Below are positions 1-6,758 of a DNA stretch of 18,269 nt, in pieces (positions within the stretch are counted from its first letter, which is position 1; each line of letters begins with the position of its first letter). The stretch comes from DASULK01 sp036278255 (GTDB taxonomy: Bacteria; Actinomycetota; Actinomycetes; Mycobacteriales; Micromonosporaceae), in NCBI GenBank assembly GCA_036278255.1, contig DASULK010000178.1, positions 1 through 18,269 of the forward strand, given 5' to 3'. The notes under the pieces are model-generated. The model ran no database searches and was not told the DNA's origin. It was given only the letters and a program-made list of their open reading frames with translations. The position numbers and the translations under genes are program-made.

Positions 1-219
1 GTCTTCGACGTGGGCCGCTCCCCCAACGACCATCTGGCTTTCGGGCACGGCCCGCACTTCTGTCTGGGGGCGGCGCTCGGCCGCTACCAGATACGGGCGA
101 TGTTCGAAGCGGTGCTGGAGCGTTTCTCCACGGTCGAGCCGGCCGGTGAGCCGGTCCGGCTGCGCTCCAACTTCCAGAACGGCCTCAAGCGCCTCCCGGT
201 CCGCTTCACCCCGCGCTGA
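1..219 (+). CDS. Cytochrome P450, C-terminal fragment (5' end outside window)
   Basis: This is the last 72 residues of a cytochrome P450, open at the left edge of the window. The heme-binding signature FGHGPHFCLGAALGR is present and contains the axial cysteine ligand; the usual K-helix and ExxR motif would lie upstream and are not visible. After the heme loop comes a typical L-helix (YQIRAMFEAVLERF) and the closing beta strand ending in RLPVRFTPR. Bacterial class I P450s are soluble monooxygenases of about 400 residues that take electrons from ferredoxins. The substrate cannot be inferred from this fragment. The gene converges on the hipA remnant. The family call is very secure; the subfamily is unknown. 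Confidence 0.95.
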   Translation, partial: VFDVGRSPNDHLAFGHGPHFCLGAALGRYQIRAMFEAVLERFSTVEPAGEPVRLRSNFQNGLKRLPVRFTPR

Positions 220-234
220 CCGGACCTGCCCCCT

Positions 235-329
235 CGATCAAGGACCTACCCGTCGATCAATGACTTTTTTTCGCGGTTTGATCTCTGAATACGACAACAA
301 GTCCTTGATCGCGAAAGAAGGCCTTGATC
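235..329. repeat. Nested inverted repeats between convergent genes
   Basis: CGATCAAGGAC at 235-245 is an exact inverted copy of GTCCTTGATCG at 301-311. A related copy, CGATCAATGAC, lies at 254-264. A longer imperfect pair is formed by 255-275, which carries a T7 run, and 310-329, which ends in CCTTGATC. The region lies between the P450 stop and the hipA stop, so a bidirectional transcription terminator is the simplest reading. The spacing between arms is long for a classical terminator, so a cruciform or mobile-element remnant remains possible. Confidence 0.5.
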
Positions 330-362
330 ACGACCGGCCCTCGCCGTGCCCGTGCTCGTTCG

Positions 363-1110
363 CTAATCAGCAGCGAGAACGGTACGGCAGCGCGCGGCCT
401 GTTTGGTCACCTGTTCGACCATCCGCGCGGGCAGCTCACTACCAAGCGCCTGCACCGCCTCGTCCTCTGCGGCTGCTGCAAAACACTCCGGCAGCCGGGC
501 AGCAAGCTGGTCGACGCGCTGCAGGGTAGCTTCGGGATCCAGCTCGTTGGCCGTCGCAAACCGACGCCAGTGTCGGCCGCTGATCCCCATGACGCAGTAC
601 TCGCGGTCAATCCGCATCGCCAGCCGCATCTTCATCAGGTGCATGTCGTCGTACGGCAGGATGCTTGCCACGTCATAAAGGGGCGCCAACCGGATCTGGC
701 CGTCGGCGAGCAAGAGCGAATAATTCTTCGCGTGGGCATCGGTGCCCGCGATGATCCAGTTGAGGGCAAGGGCGTCGACGAATCGCTCGACCTGTTCGAT
801 GGCTTGATGCTCCGGGCGGACCGCCCGGCGGAGCAGTTCCACGATTTGCTCGGGTGCCGGCCCGCCCTCGCTCTGGTACTTATTCATCGGCGGCACGCCG
901 AGGGCTTGGCACATGTCTTCCTGATGGATCCGGATGACACTGTCCCTCGTGCAACGCATCGACCCGCTCGGGCACGGCGAACTGAGCGGCGCCGGCGCAG
1001 TCATCGTCGTAGGTCAGCCGAAGGCGGCCGCTGCTGTCCTCCTCGACGAGCCCGACGTGGCGCCCGCCCATCAACACCACGAGGCGTTTTCCGTCAACGT
1101 CACCCATCAC
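363..1110 (-). pseudogene. hipA: HipA-type serine/threonine kinase toxin, internally deleted and frameshifted
   Basis: HipA toxins are kinases of about 400-440 residues; E. coli HipA phosphorylates glutamyl-tRNA synthetase. Here the gene starts at GTG 1110 and reads a HipA N-terminal domain of about 50 residues (DGKRLVVLMGGRHVGLVEED ... LRLTYDDD). It then changes frame near 950-985 and continues as the C-terminal kinase lobe: IRIHQEDMCQALGVPP, then NWIIAGTDAHAKNYSLLL with the catalytic Asp and the Asn, then LAPLYDVAS with the metal-binding Asp. About 200 residues of the middle, including the ATP-binding core, are absent, and the two parts are in different frames. The locus should therefore not make an active kinase, although the C-terminal piece alone stays open for about 200 codons. 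The start overlaps the hipB stop by 11 nt, the normal coupled hipBA order. Confidence 0.85.
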
Positions 1111-1375
1111 TGCCGCCCAGGTTTCGCAGCAGTGCGTCCAGGTCTACGCCGGTTGAGGGAAGGTTCTCTCGCGGCTGCGCAACGAACATCAGGTCCAGTG
1201 CGTGCAGTGTTTTCAGGACGAGTCCCACCTCTGCGGTCGCCTTGCCTGCTTCGAGGTCTGACAGCCAGCGTCGACTGACGCCGGCAGCGGTGGCGAGGTC
1301 GGTCTGATTCATGCCGAGGTCCCGACGGCGGTCGCGCACGTAGAGCCCGAGATCCCGCGGGCTATCAATCCGCAC
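1100..1375 (-). CDS. hipB: HipB-type XRE antitoxin / transcriptional repressor
   Basis: This 91-residue protein is an XRE-family helix-turn-helix protein. The HTH reads RDRRRDLGMNQTDLATAAGVS followed by RRWLSDLEAGKATAEVG, matching HipB antitoxins, which bind operator DNA as dimers and neutralise HipA. I chose GTG 1375 because AAAGAGG sits 8 nt upstream; longer in-frame starts would translate the operator region. The gene overlaps hipA by 11 nt, the usual translational coupling. Since hipA is broken, HipB probably survives as an orphan repressor, or as an antitoxin acting on HipA from elsewhere in the genome. The protein itself looks intact. Confidence 0.85.
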   Translation of the reverse strand: MRIDSPRDLGLYVRDRRRDLGMNQTDLATAAGVSRRWLSDLEAGKATAEVGLVLKTLHALDLMFVAQPRENLPSTGVDLDALLRNLGGSDG

Positions 1376-1391
1376 CTCGTCCACCTCTTTC

Positions 1392-1465
1392 TTGTGCACG
1401 CTCGTGCACACCATAGCGGATGTGCACGTACATGCACAAGGAAAGAAGTGTGCGTGTGCGTGCAC
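1392..1465 (-). promoter_or_regulatory. hipBA promoter embedded in a symmetrical GTGCAC operator array
   Basis: GTGCAC, itself palindromic, occurs at 1394-1399, 1404-1409, 1422-1427 and 1460-1465, with a near copy ATGCAC at 1432-1437. The first four sites form two pairs, each with 10-bp spacing. TTGTGCACGCTCGTGCACA (1392-1410) is an imperfect inverted copy of TGTGCACGTACATGCACAA (1421-1439), matching at 16 of 19 positions. On the minus strand a -35-like TTGTGC (1439-1434) and a -10-like TATGGT lie 18 nt apart inside this array. It lies just upstream of hipB, as expected for an autorepressor operator. Confidence 0.65.
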
Positions 1466-1588
1466 AATATTCAGGATGTGTGCGAGCGCGCGCAGGCCCT
1501 GGCCAGGCCGAATGATCCACTCCACATCTGGGAAGTTGGGGTGTCCGGGGGCTGCCGTTACCGCAACTTCAGTGACATGGAGTCGATC

Positions 1589-2500
1589 TCAGTGCTGCGG
1601 GGCGAGGGCGTCGAGGACTTCCTCGGCGCGGTGCATCGATGCGGCCGGGTCGGCGTCCGGGGAGGCGATCTCCGGATCGAAGTTGAGGTCCAGGAAGAGT
1701 TCGCTGAGGCCCAGGCCGGCAAGGTCGTCGATATCGGCGCGGATCTGGTCGAGGGTGCCGGTCAGCGGCCCGCGATCGGGGGCCCCGGCCGGCCGGACGC
1801 GTACGGCGCCGCGGCAGATGAACCGCAGCCGGGCCGGGTCGCGGCCGGCGTCCGCGGCGGCGGCCATCACGGTGGCGATCGCCGCGGCGATGCTCTTCGG
1901 GTCGGCCTGGCTGCCGCTGATCCAGCCGTCGGCGAGCCGGCCGGCCCGGCGCAGCGCCTCGGGGGCTTTGCCGCCGAGCAGGATCGGCGGGTGGGGACGC
2001 TGCACCGGTTTCGGCTCCATCCGCATCCGCGGCACCCGGTAGAACTCGCCGTCGTGCTCGACGATGTCGTCGGACCAGAGGGTACGGAGCGTCCGGACGA
2101 ACTCGTCGGCCTGCCGGCCCCGGTGCTGTTTCGGCGCCCCGGTCGCGGAGAGCTCCTCGTCGGCCCAGGCCAGGCCGAGCCCCACATTCAGCCGCCCGCC
2201 GGAGACGATGTCGAGGGTGGCGAACTGCTTGGCCAACACGACCGGGGAGAAGAACGGCAGGTTGACTACGGCGCTGCCGAGCCGGATCCGGTCGGTGTGG
2301 GCGGCGAGGAAAGCCAGCGTGACCACGGGGTCCTGGACGCTGCGGTACATCTCCCCCCACCCGCCGTCTACCGGCGAGAGCAGCCGTTGGAAGGTCCAGA
2401 GCGAGTGATAGCCCAGTTCTTCGGCCCGCCCCGCGATCCGGATCATGTTCTGCGGTGTGGCCCACGAACCGGAGACCGGCGGCGCAAATCCGATCAGCAC
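1589..2500 (-). CDS. LLM-class (luciferase-like) oxidoreductase, probably F420-dependent
   Basis: This 303-residue protein has the layout of the bacterial luciferase-like monooxygenase TIM-barrel superfamily. It begins with a short beta strand (LIGFAPPVSG), then AGRAEELGYHSLWTFQRLL, a central DRIRLGSAVVNLPFFSPVVL followed by GGRLNVGLGLAW, and the C-terminal ILLGGKAPEALRRAGRLADG. Length and motifs fit the actinobacterial F420-dependent LLM group, which transfer hydride between F420 and varied substrates; F420 rather than FMN use is inference from the group. The GTG start at 2500 is the only upstream start before a stop codon. A GGAGG lies rather far (about 17 nt) upstream. The gene follows the terminator of the LURP-one-like gene, so it probably has its own promoter. 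The substrate is unknown. Confidence 0.88.
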   Translation of the reverse strand: MLIGFAPPVSGSWATPQNMIRIAGRAEELGYHSLWTFQRLLSPVDGGWGEMYRSVQDPVVTLAFLAAHTDRIRLGSAVVNLPFFSPVVLAKQFATLDIVSGGRLNVGLGLAWADEELSATGAPKQHRGRQADEFVRTLRTLWSDDIVEHDGEFYRVPRMRMEPKPVQRPHPPILLGGKAPEALRRAGRLADGWISGSQADPKSIAAAIATVMAAAADAGRDPARLRFICRGAVRVRPAGAPDRGPLTGTLDQIRADIDDLAGLGLSELFLDLNFDPEIASPDADPAASMHRAEEVLDALAPQH

Positions 2501-2579
2501 AACCGCACGTTATCGCCTCCGCCGCCCCGATCCCGACGGAACGTCAAGAGGTGGGACCCGCTGTTGGGAGGAGCCAGGA

Positions 2580-2615
2580 CTGATCCGGTGCCCTGAGCCG
2601 GGGGCACCGGATCAG
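2580..2615 (-). terminator. Hairpin terminator downstream of the LURP-one-like gene
   Basis: CTGATCCGGTGCCC at 2580-2593 pairs perfectly with GGGCACCGGATCAG at 2602-2615, giving a 14-bp stem with an 8-nt loop. It starts 3 nt after the stop codon of the gene ending at 2619, on the minus strand. There is no U-tract, which is common for actinobacterial terminators. Confidence 0.8.
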
Positions 2616-2618
2616 CCG

Positions 2619-3197
2619 TCAGCGTCCCTGCAGGGCGTCCAACGCCACCGCCATCGCCATGACCAGGCGGCGGTCGATCTGCGGGTTCTGGATGTCGACG
2701 ACATACCTGTCGCGCAGCCCCCACTTCTTGACCACGGAGAAGGCCAGCTGCCCGTTGAGGGTGAAGTCGAAGTGGTACGGCAGCCAGGAGAGCGAGTCGA
2801 CGAACCGGCGCAGGATCGCCACCGCGGCGTTGCGTTCCTGGCCGGTGGCGGTGCCGAGTCCGGGCTGCTCAACGTGCCAGGTGGAGCGCAGCAGCGACTG
2901 CTTGAAGTCTTTGCGGAACAAGCCGACCGGGCCGCCGTTCGCGTCGGTGACGTCGTACGTGGCGCCGAGGTCGATGACCTGCCGCGCTTTGAAGGCGAAC
3001 ACCGGCTGCTGCTTGGTGTCGTCGGTGTAGAGGGTGACCTGCTCCTTGAAGGCCAACCGCTTCTGCTGGGCGAACGCGAGGAGCGGGCCTTCGGATCCGT
3101 CCGGCCCGGCGGCGTGGATCTCGTACTGGTTGACCATCAGCCGGATCCGTTGCCGCACGAGCAGTTGTTGAAGTGCCTGGAGCTGTTGAAGTTCCAC
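2619..3197 (-). CDS. LURP-one-related / tubby-C-like fold protein
   Basis: This 192-residue protein resembles bacterial LURP-one-related proteins, a phospholipid-scramblase/tubby-like beta barrel. Typical features are KRLAFKEQVTLYTDD, FAFKARQVIDLGATYDVTD, a repeat-like GGPVGLFRKDFKQSLLRSTW and the closing WGLRDRYVVDIQNPQIDRRL. The GTG start at 3197 is preceded by GGGGAGGAG with 5 nt spacing, which is decisive over the longer open frame. The C-terminal MAMAVALDAL helix is hydrophobic, as in the family, where it packs inside the barrel. The biochemical function of the bacterial members is not established. The gene is divergent from tspO and ends at a strong hairpin. Confidence 0.8.
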   Translation of the reverse strand: MELQQLQALQQLLVRQRIRLMVNQYEIHAAGPDGSEGPLLAFAQQKRLAFKEQVTLYTDDTKQQPVFAFKARQVIDLGATYDVTDANGGPVGLFRKDFKQSLLRSTWHVEQPGLGTATGQERNAAVAILRRFVDSLSWLPYHFDFTLNGQLAFSVVKKWGLRDRYVVDIQNPQIDRRLVMAMAVALDALQGR

Positions 3198-3315
3198 TCG
3201 ATCTCCTCCCCATTGGGTACGTGATGAACCGGCGGAGTGTCGCACAATTCCGATGCATCCTGCTGTCCCGGTAGCGCTCACGAATGATCGGCTTATCGGC
3301 GGGTATGGCCACGGC

Positions 3316-3792
3316 ATGCGTATTCGCACGCCGACGATCATCAAGACCGGTCTGGCCACGGCGGCCACGGCCGCGGCCGGCACGGTCGGCACCAGCCCGG
3401 ACTCCGGCTGGTACCGCTCCCTGGAGAAGCCGCGCTGGCAGCCTCCGTCGGCGGTGTTCCCGGCCGTGTGGACCCCGCTCTACCTGCTGATCGCCTTCGC
3501 CGGGGCGCGTGCGCTGGACCGTACCGTCGGCGTCGAGCACGAGCGCTTCAAACGCGCGTACGCGGCGAATCTGGTGCTGAACGCCGGCTGGACCGCGCTC
3601 TTTTTCCGGGCCCGCAATCCCCGGTGGGCCCTGGTGGAGGTCGTCGCGCTGAACGCGGCGAGCCTGCTCCTGCTGCGCTGGGCCTGGGCCGCCGACCGGC
3701 TCGCCGGGGCGGCGCTGCTGCCCTACACCGCCTGGACGGGCTTCGCCACCGCGTTGAACGCGTCGATCGCCGCCCGTAACCCGGCACGTTAG
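3316..3792 (+). CDS. tspO: TspO/MBR family tryptophan-rich sensory membrane protein
   Basis: This 158-residue integral membrane protein carries the TspO hallmark KPRWQPPSAVFPAVWTPLY at about 38-56. A second conserved block, ANLVLNAGWTALFF, lies at 84-97, and AWTGFATALN at 139-148. Family members have five transmembrane helices; here helix 1 (about 11-26) is short and alanine-rich. Bacterial TspO proteins bind porphyrins and have been linked to tetrapyrrole handling and stress responses. ATG 3316 is chosen because the homologous region begins just after it; no strong ribosome binding site precedes it. The gene is transcribed away from the LURP-one-like gene. Confidence 0.9.
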   Translation: MRIRTPTIIKTGLATAATAAAGTVGTSPDSGWYRSLEKPRWQPPSAVFPAVWTPLYLLIAFAGARALDRTVGVEHERFKRAYAANLVLNAGWTALFFRARNPRWALVEVVALNAASLLLLRWAWAADRLAGAALLPYTAWTGFATALNASIAARNPAR

Positions 3793-3870
3793 CCTCCGAT
3801 TCCGCCTTCTCGGAGCGCCGTTTAGGCCGGCATATCGCGTTGCCGGGCCGCCGGTACAGCCCTACGGTGG

Positions 3871-3910
3871 GCGAGGCCGCCCACACCCATCGGGGTCGGG
3901 CGGCCTTCGC
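3871..3910 (+). terminator. Hairpin between tspO and rtcB
   Basis: GCGAGGCCGCCC (3871-3882) pairs with GGGCGGCCTTCGC (3898-3910) with one bulged T and a loop of about 15 nt. It lies 78 nt after the tspO stop and before the rtcB ribosome binding site, so it probably ends the tspO transcript. There is no U-tract. Confidence 0.55.
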
Positions 3911-3966
3911 GGCTAGCCTTGTCGGCTGCTTGCGGCGCATTCGAATGACACAGGAGGCGGAGCACG

Positions 3967-5166
3967 ATGGGTTTCACGCTGCTGGCCGGGACACGGGCAC
4001 CGGTGCGGGTCTGGACCGACCCGTACGGGATCGAGCCGCAGGCGGCCCAGCAGTTGCGCAACATGGGAGCGCTGCCCTGGGTGGAGGGGGTGGCGGTCAT
4101 GCCGGATGTCCACTATGGGAAGGGCGCCACCGTCGGCTCGGTGATCGCGATGCGGCAGGCGATCTCGCCGGCTGCGGTCGGGGTCGACATCGGCTGCGGG
4201 ATGTCCGCCGTACGGACCTCGCTGACCGCCTCCGACCTGCCCGATAACTTGGCGCCGCTGCGCTCCGACATCGAGGCGACCGTTCCGGTCGGTTTCGCCC
4301 AGCACGACAATGCGGTGAATACGCGTCGGGTGCGGGGCCTGGAGCAGGGCGGCTGGGAGGCGTTCTGGCGGCAGTTCGGCACCCTCGATGAGAGTGTGTC
4401 GAAGTTGGAGACCCGCGCGCACCGGCAGATGGGGACGCTCGGCGGGGGTAACCATTTCATCGAGGTCTGTGTCGAGCAGGGTGGCGCGAACGCCGGCCGG
4501 GTGTGGCTGATGCTCCACTCGGGTTCCCGCAACATCGGCAAGGAGCTGGCGGAGCGGCACATGTGGGTGGCCCGGAATCTGCCGCACAACGCCGACCTGC
4601 CGGACCGGGATCTGGCGGTGTTCCTCGCCGGCACACCGGAGATGGAGGCCTACCGCCGGGACCTGTGGTGGGCGCAGGAGTACGCGCGCCGTAACCGGGC
4701 GGTGATGATGGCGCTGCTCTGCAACGTGATGCGGGACCATTTCCCGCAGGTCAGCTTCGACGAGCCGATCTCCTGCCACCACAACTATGTGGCGGAGGAG
4801 GAGTATGACGGGGTGCCGGTGCTGGTGACCCGTAAGGGCGCGATCCGGGCCGGCAAGGGTGATCTGGGGATCATCCCCGGCTCGATGGGCACCGGGTCGT
4901 ACATCGTGCGGGGCAAGGGCAACACGGATGCGTACTGCTCGGCGTCGCATGGGGCTGGGCGGCGGATGTCGCGTAACCAGGCCAAGAAGCGGTTCAGCGT
5001 CGAGGATCTGGCCAAGCAGACGGCTGGTGTGGAGTGCCGCAAGGACCGGGGGGTGCTGGATGAGATTCCGGGCGCCTACAAGGACATCAACGAGGTGATC
5101 GCGCAGCAGCAGGACCTGGTCGAGGTGGTCGCGCACGTCAAGCAGGTGGTCTGTGTGAAGGGATAG
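3967..5166 (+). CDS. rtcB: RNA-splicing ligase RtcB family protein
   Basis: RtcB ligates RNA 2',3'-cyclic phosphate or 3'-phosphate ends to 5'-OH ends using GTP and Mn(II). The 399-residue protein has every core motif: MPDVHYGKGATVGSVI (45-60), GVDIGCGMSA with the metal-binding Asp74 and Cys77, GGGNHF with His163, HSGSRNIGKELAERH from His184, SCHHNYVAEEE (269-279), and CSASHGAGRRMSRNQA, whose His328 corresponds to the histidine that becomes guanylylated. The C-terminal block PGAYKDINEVI is also present. Length agrees with the bacterial family (about 400). AGGAGG lies 9 nt before ATG 3967. No archease or RtcA gene is adjacent, so its role, RNA repair or something else, is not set by context. 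It looks intact and active. Confidence 0.95.
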   Translation: MGFTLLAGTRAPVRVWTDPYGIEPQAAQQLRNMGALPWVEGVAVMPDVHYGKGATVGSVIAMRQAISPAAVGVDIGCGMSAVRTSLTASDLPDNLAPLRSDIEATVPVGFAQHDNAVNTRRVRGLEQGGWEAFWRQFGTLDESVSKLETRAHRQMGTLGGGNHFIEVCVEQGGANAGRVWLMLHSGSRNIGKELAERHMWVARNLPHNADLPDRDLAVFLAGTPEMEAYRRDLWWAQEYARRNRAVMMALLCNVMRDHFPQVSFDEPISCHHNYVAEEEYDGVPVLVTRKGAIRAGKGDLGIIPGSMGTGSYIVRGKGNTDAYCSASHGAGRRMSRNQAKKRFSVEDLAKQTAGVECRKDRGVLDEIPGAYKDINEVIAQQQDLVEVVAHVKQVVCVKG

Positions 5167-5184
5167 CATCTCGGTAATGAGCGG

Positions 5185-5304
5185 GTGGTGACCGTCGCAC
5201 CGACGGTTCTTCTCTGGTTCTGCGCGCTCGCCGCTCCGCTGGCGGTCGGTCTGGTCGCCGCCGTAGTCACGGCCGCTCTTGGCTACCGACGCCGCGCAGG
5301 GTGA
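5185..5304 (+). CDS. Possible small single-span membrane protein
   Basis: A 39-codon frame starting at tandem GTG codons (5185 or 5188) begins 18 nt after the rtcB stop. It encodes one hydrophobic helix, roughly residues 8-33 (LLWFCALAAPLAVGLVAAVV and onward), followed by a basic tail GYRRRAG, the usual pattern for a one-span peptide with a cytoplasmic C-terminus. Third positions are mostly G or C. Only a weak ribosome binding site (GAGCGG) precedes it. I do not recognise a family. It may be co-transcribed with rtcB, or it may be a chance frame. Confidence 0.35.
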   Translation: MVTVAPTVLLWFCALAAPLAVGLVAAVVTAALGYRRRAG

Positions 5305-5327
5305 GGGGCAGGCAGCATGCTGAGGCG

Positions 5328-6191
5328 CTAGTTGGTGCCGCCGACCACGATGCCGGGGTTGATGCAGAGCCCGGGGTTGGTGCCGTTCTTTTCCGCAATC
5401 TCCAGGCAGCGGGTCACCTTGTCGACCTTCGCGTTGGTTTCGGTGATCTGCTTCTGGATCTCAGCGTTCTTCCGGTCCTGCTCAAGGTTGCGGGTCTGCG
5501 CGATCTTGTCCTGGAACGCCTTGATGTTGTTCTCGGTCTTCTCGTCGTGGTTGATCCGGGTGATGGTGACCGAGAGGATGTGGACGTCGTCGGAGAGGCG
5601 CATCTCGGCGCTGTCTCTGATGGCATCGGCGAACGGCTTGAGATCGACGTTCAGGTTGCCGGTTGCGGCGTCGATCCGCTCAAGAGGGTTGTACGTCGCG
5701 AAGGCATCGTTCACAGCGCTGTCGAGTTGAACGCCGACCCGCTGCCCCTTGAAGCTCTCGAAGTCTCCCTTGTAGTCCAGGAATTGCCGGGGCGCGTTCT
5801 CCGGCCTGACCTGCCATTCCATCAGGACCTCGACACAGGCGTCGGCGAGCGTGCCGGTCCGAACCCGGACACAGTCCGTGTTGCCGATGTGGTCGTACTT
5901 CTGTCGGCTGGCATCCCATTCGCCCACTTTCTGCCAGGGGGCGACCCACTTGAGCCCAGAGCCGGTGACCTGGCCGGTGGGTTTACCGAAGCTGGTGACG
6001 ATGCCGACCGAACGGATCGGTACGGAATGCGCGCTCGAGTTGAGGGTAAGGAGAGCCGACCCGACGAAGCAGCCGATGGCGACCAGCTTGGCGATCCGCT
6101 TGAAATCCTTGTTCTTTGCGCCGAAGGCTGCTAGGCCGGCAACGATCAGCCCGGCTGCGAGAATCAGCGCAAGAGTGAAACCGGACGGCAT
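5328..6191 (-). CDS. SPFH-domain (stomatin/prohibitin-like) membrane protein
   Basis: This 287-residue protein has two hydrophobic N-terminal helices (about 5-24 and 35-52), then an SPFH/band-7 domain starting at SVPIRSVGIVTSFGKPTGQV, continuing through VEVLMEWQVRPENAPRQFL. An alpha-helical, charged coiled-coil segment (about 215-265, DEKTENNIKAFQDKI ... RNLEQDRKNAEIQKQITETN) follows. Such proteins oligomerise into membrane-associated rings or cages. Four cysteines (107, 119, 262, 276) after the membrane segments suggest two disulfides if this part lies outside the cytoplasm; that is inference. ATG 6191 is preferred over GTG 6203 because AAAGGTGG precedes it with suitable spacing. No NfeD-like protease partner is adjacent. 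The exact role is unknown. Confidence 0.85.
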   Translation of the reverse strand: MPSGFTLALILAAGLIVAGLAAFGAKNKDFKRIAKLVAIGCFVGSALLTLNSSAHSVPIRSVGIVTSFGKPTGQVTGSGLKWVAPWQKVGEWDASRQKYDHIGNTDCVRVRTGTLADACVEVLMEWQVRPENAPRQFLDYKGDFESFKGQRVGVQLDSAVNDAFATYNPLERIDAATGNLNVDLKPFADAIRDSAEMRLSDDVHILSVTITRINHDEKTENNIKAFQDKIAQTRNLEQDRKNAEIQKQITETNAKVDKVTRCLEIAEKNGTNPGLCINPGIVVGGTN

Positions 6192-6246
6192 GCAGGGGTC
6201 CACCTTTCCGTCTTGACTTTGTGATCAAGATACGGAAGCAGACTGA

Positions 6247-6274
6247 GTTGATCGGCCGGAGGTCGGCCATCAAC
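6247..6274 (-). terminator. Hairpin downstream of marR
   Basis: GTTGATCGGCC (6247-6257) pairs with GGCCATCAAC (6265-6274), with one bulged base and a short loop. It begins 23 nt after the marR stop on the minus strand, between marR and the SPFH gene, so a terminator is likely. Confidence 0.5.
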
Positions 6275-6297
6275 GGTGGTCAGTGCGTCCACGAACG

Positions 6298-6675
6298 TTA
6301 CAGCACCTCGCGCAGCACCTGGTCGTACGTCGTCGCGGCCGCTGCCTGACGGTCACGCCCGGCCGGGGTGATCTGCGTGTAGACGCCGCGCCGGTCCGTG
6401 TCGCACAGGTAGCGCTCGAGCAAGCCGGCGCTTTCCAGTCGGGCGACGAGCCGACTGGTGGTGCTCTGCGGCAGGCCGACGAGCTCGGCGACACGTTGCA
6501 TCCGCAGGCAGCCGCTGTCGCTGCCGGCCACGCTGGCGAGGATCTCGTACTCCGGCGGGGTCAATTCATGGCCGGCGCGCAACGCCTGCTCCAGCCGCTG
6601 GCTCACGGTCGCGTGGAGGCGGTTCAACTCCTGCCAACGCGCGGCCCTCGCCGCGTCCGCTGTCGTGTGGGTCAC
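6298..6675 (-). CDS. MarR-family transcriptional regulator
   Basis: This 125-residue protein is a winged helix-turn-helix regulator of the MarR family. The recognition region reads RVAELVGLPQSTTSRLVARL (61-80) and the wing CDTDRRGVYTQITPAGR (91-107). It begins with the typical N-terminal dimerisation helix and ends with a second helical segment. The chosen start is GTG 6675, with AAGGGAGG placed about 4 nt upstream; the longer frame to 6717 would include the operator. It is divergent from an FMN reductase, and tandem repeats lie between them. By analogy with other MarR/flavin reductase pairs it may repress the reductase in response to quinones, phenolics or oxidants. Two cysteines (56 and 91) could act as redox sensors, but this is only a suggestion. 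Confidence 0.88.
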   Translation of the reverse strand: MTHTTADAARAARWQELNRLHATVSQRLEQALRAGHELTPPEYEILASVAGSDSGCLRMQRVAELVGLPQSTTSRLVARLESAGLLERYLCDTDRRGVYTQITPAGRDRQAAAATTYDQVLREVL

Positions 6676-6707
6676 GGCGCCTCCCTTCTTGACCAGACTA
6701 CATCCAC

Positions 6708-6742
6708 CCAGATACATTCATCTGGATACATTCACCTGGATA
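6708..6742. promoter_or_regulatory. Tandem-repeat operator between marR and the FMN reductase gene
   Basis: GATACATTCATCTG (6711-6724) is repeated at once as GATACATTCACCTG (6725-6738), followed by a third partial GATA. The first copy, with upstream bases, also forms the inverted repeat CCAGAT-N6-ATCTGG (6708-6725). The site lies in the 83-bp gap between two divergent starts, where a MarR protein would be expected to control both promoters. Confidence 0.65.
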
Positions 6743-6758
6743 GACATGGGGTGCGGTC

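Noticed and set aside
324..1307. 327-codon plus-strand frame opposite hipBA
   Set aside because: Antisense of the hipA/hipB coding sequence; the minus strand carries the recognisable motifs.
1392..1465. CRISPR-like short repeats
   Set aside because: The GTGCAC units are hexamers with 4-bp and 12-bp gaps, and there is no repeat-spacer structure.
1394..2596. 400-codon plus-strand frame opposite the LLM gene
   Set aside because: It spans the hipB operators and the antisense of the LLM gene, and its composition (Gly, Arg, Pro) is artefactual.
3913..5169. 418-codon minus-strand open frame across rtcB
   Set aside because: It is the exact antisense of rtcB, rich in His, Arg and Pro with no domain; a GC-rich shadow frame.
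6213..6230. Palindrome CTTGACTTTGTGATCAAG as an SPFH operator
   Set aside because: Only five base pairs per arm and no neighbouring regulator linked to it; too weak to call.
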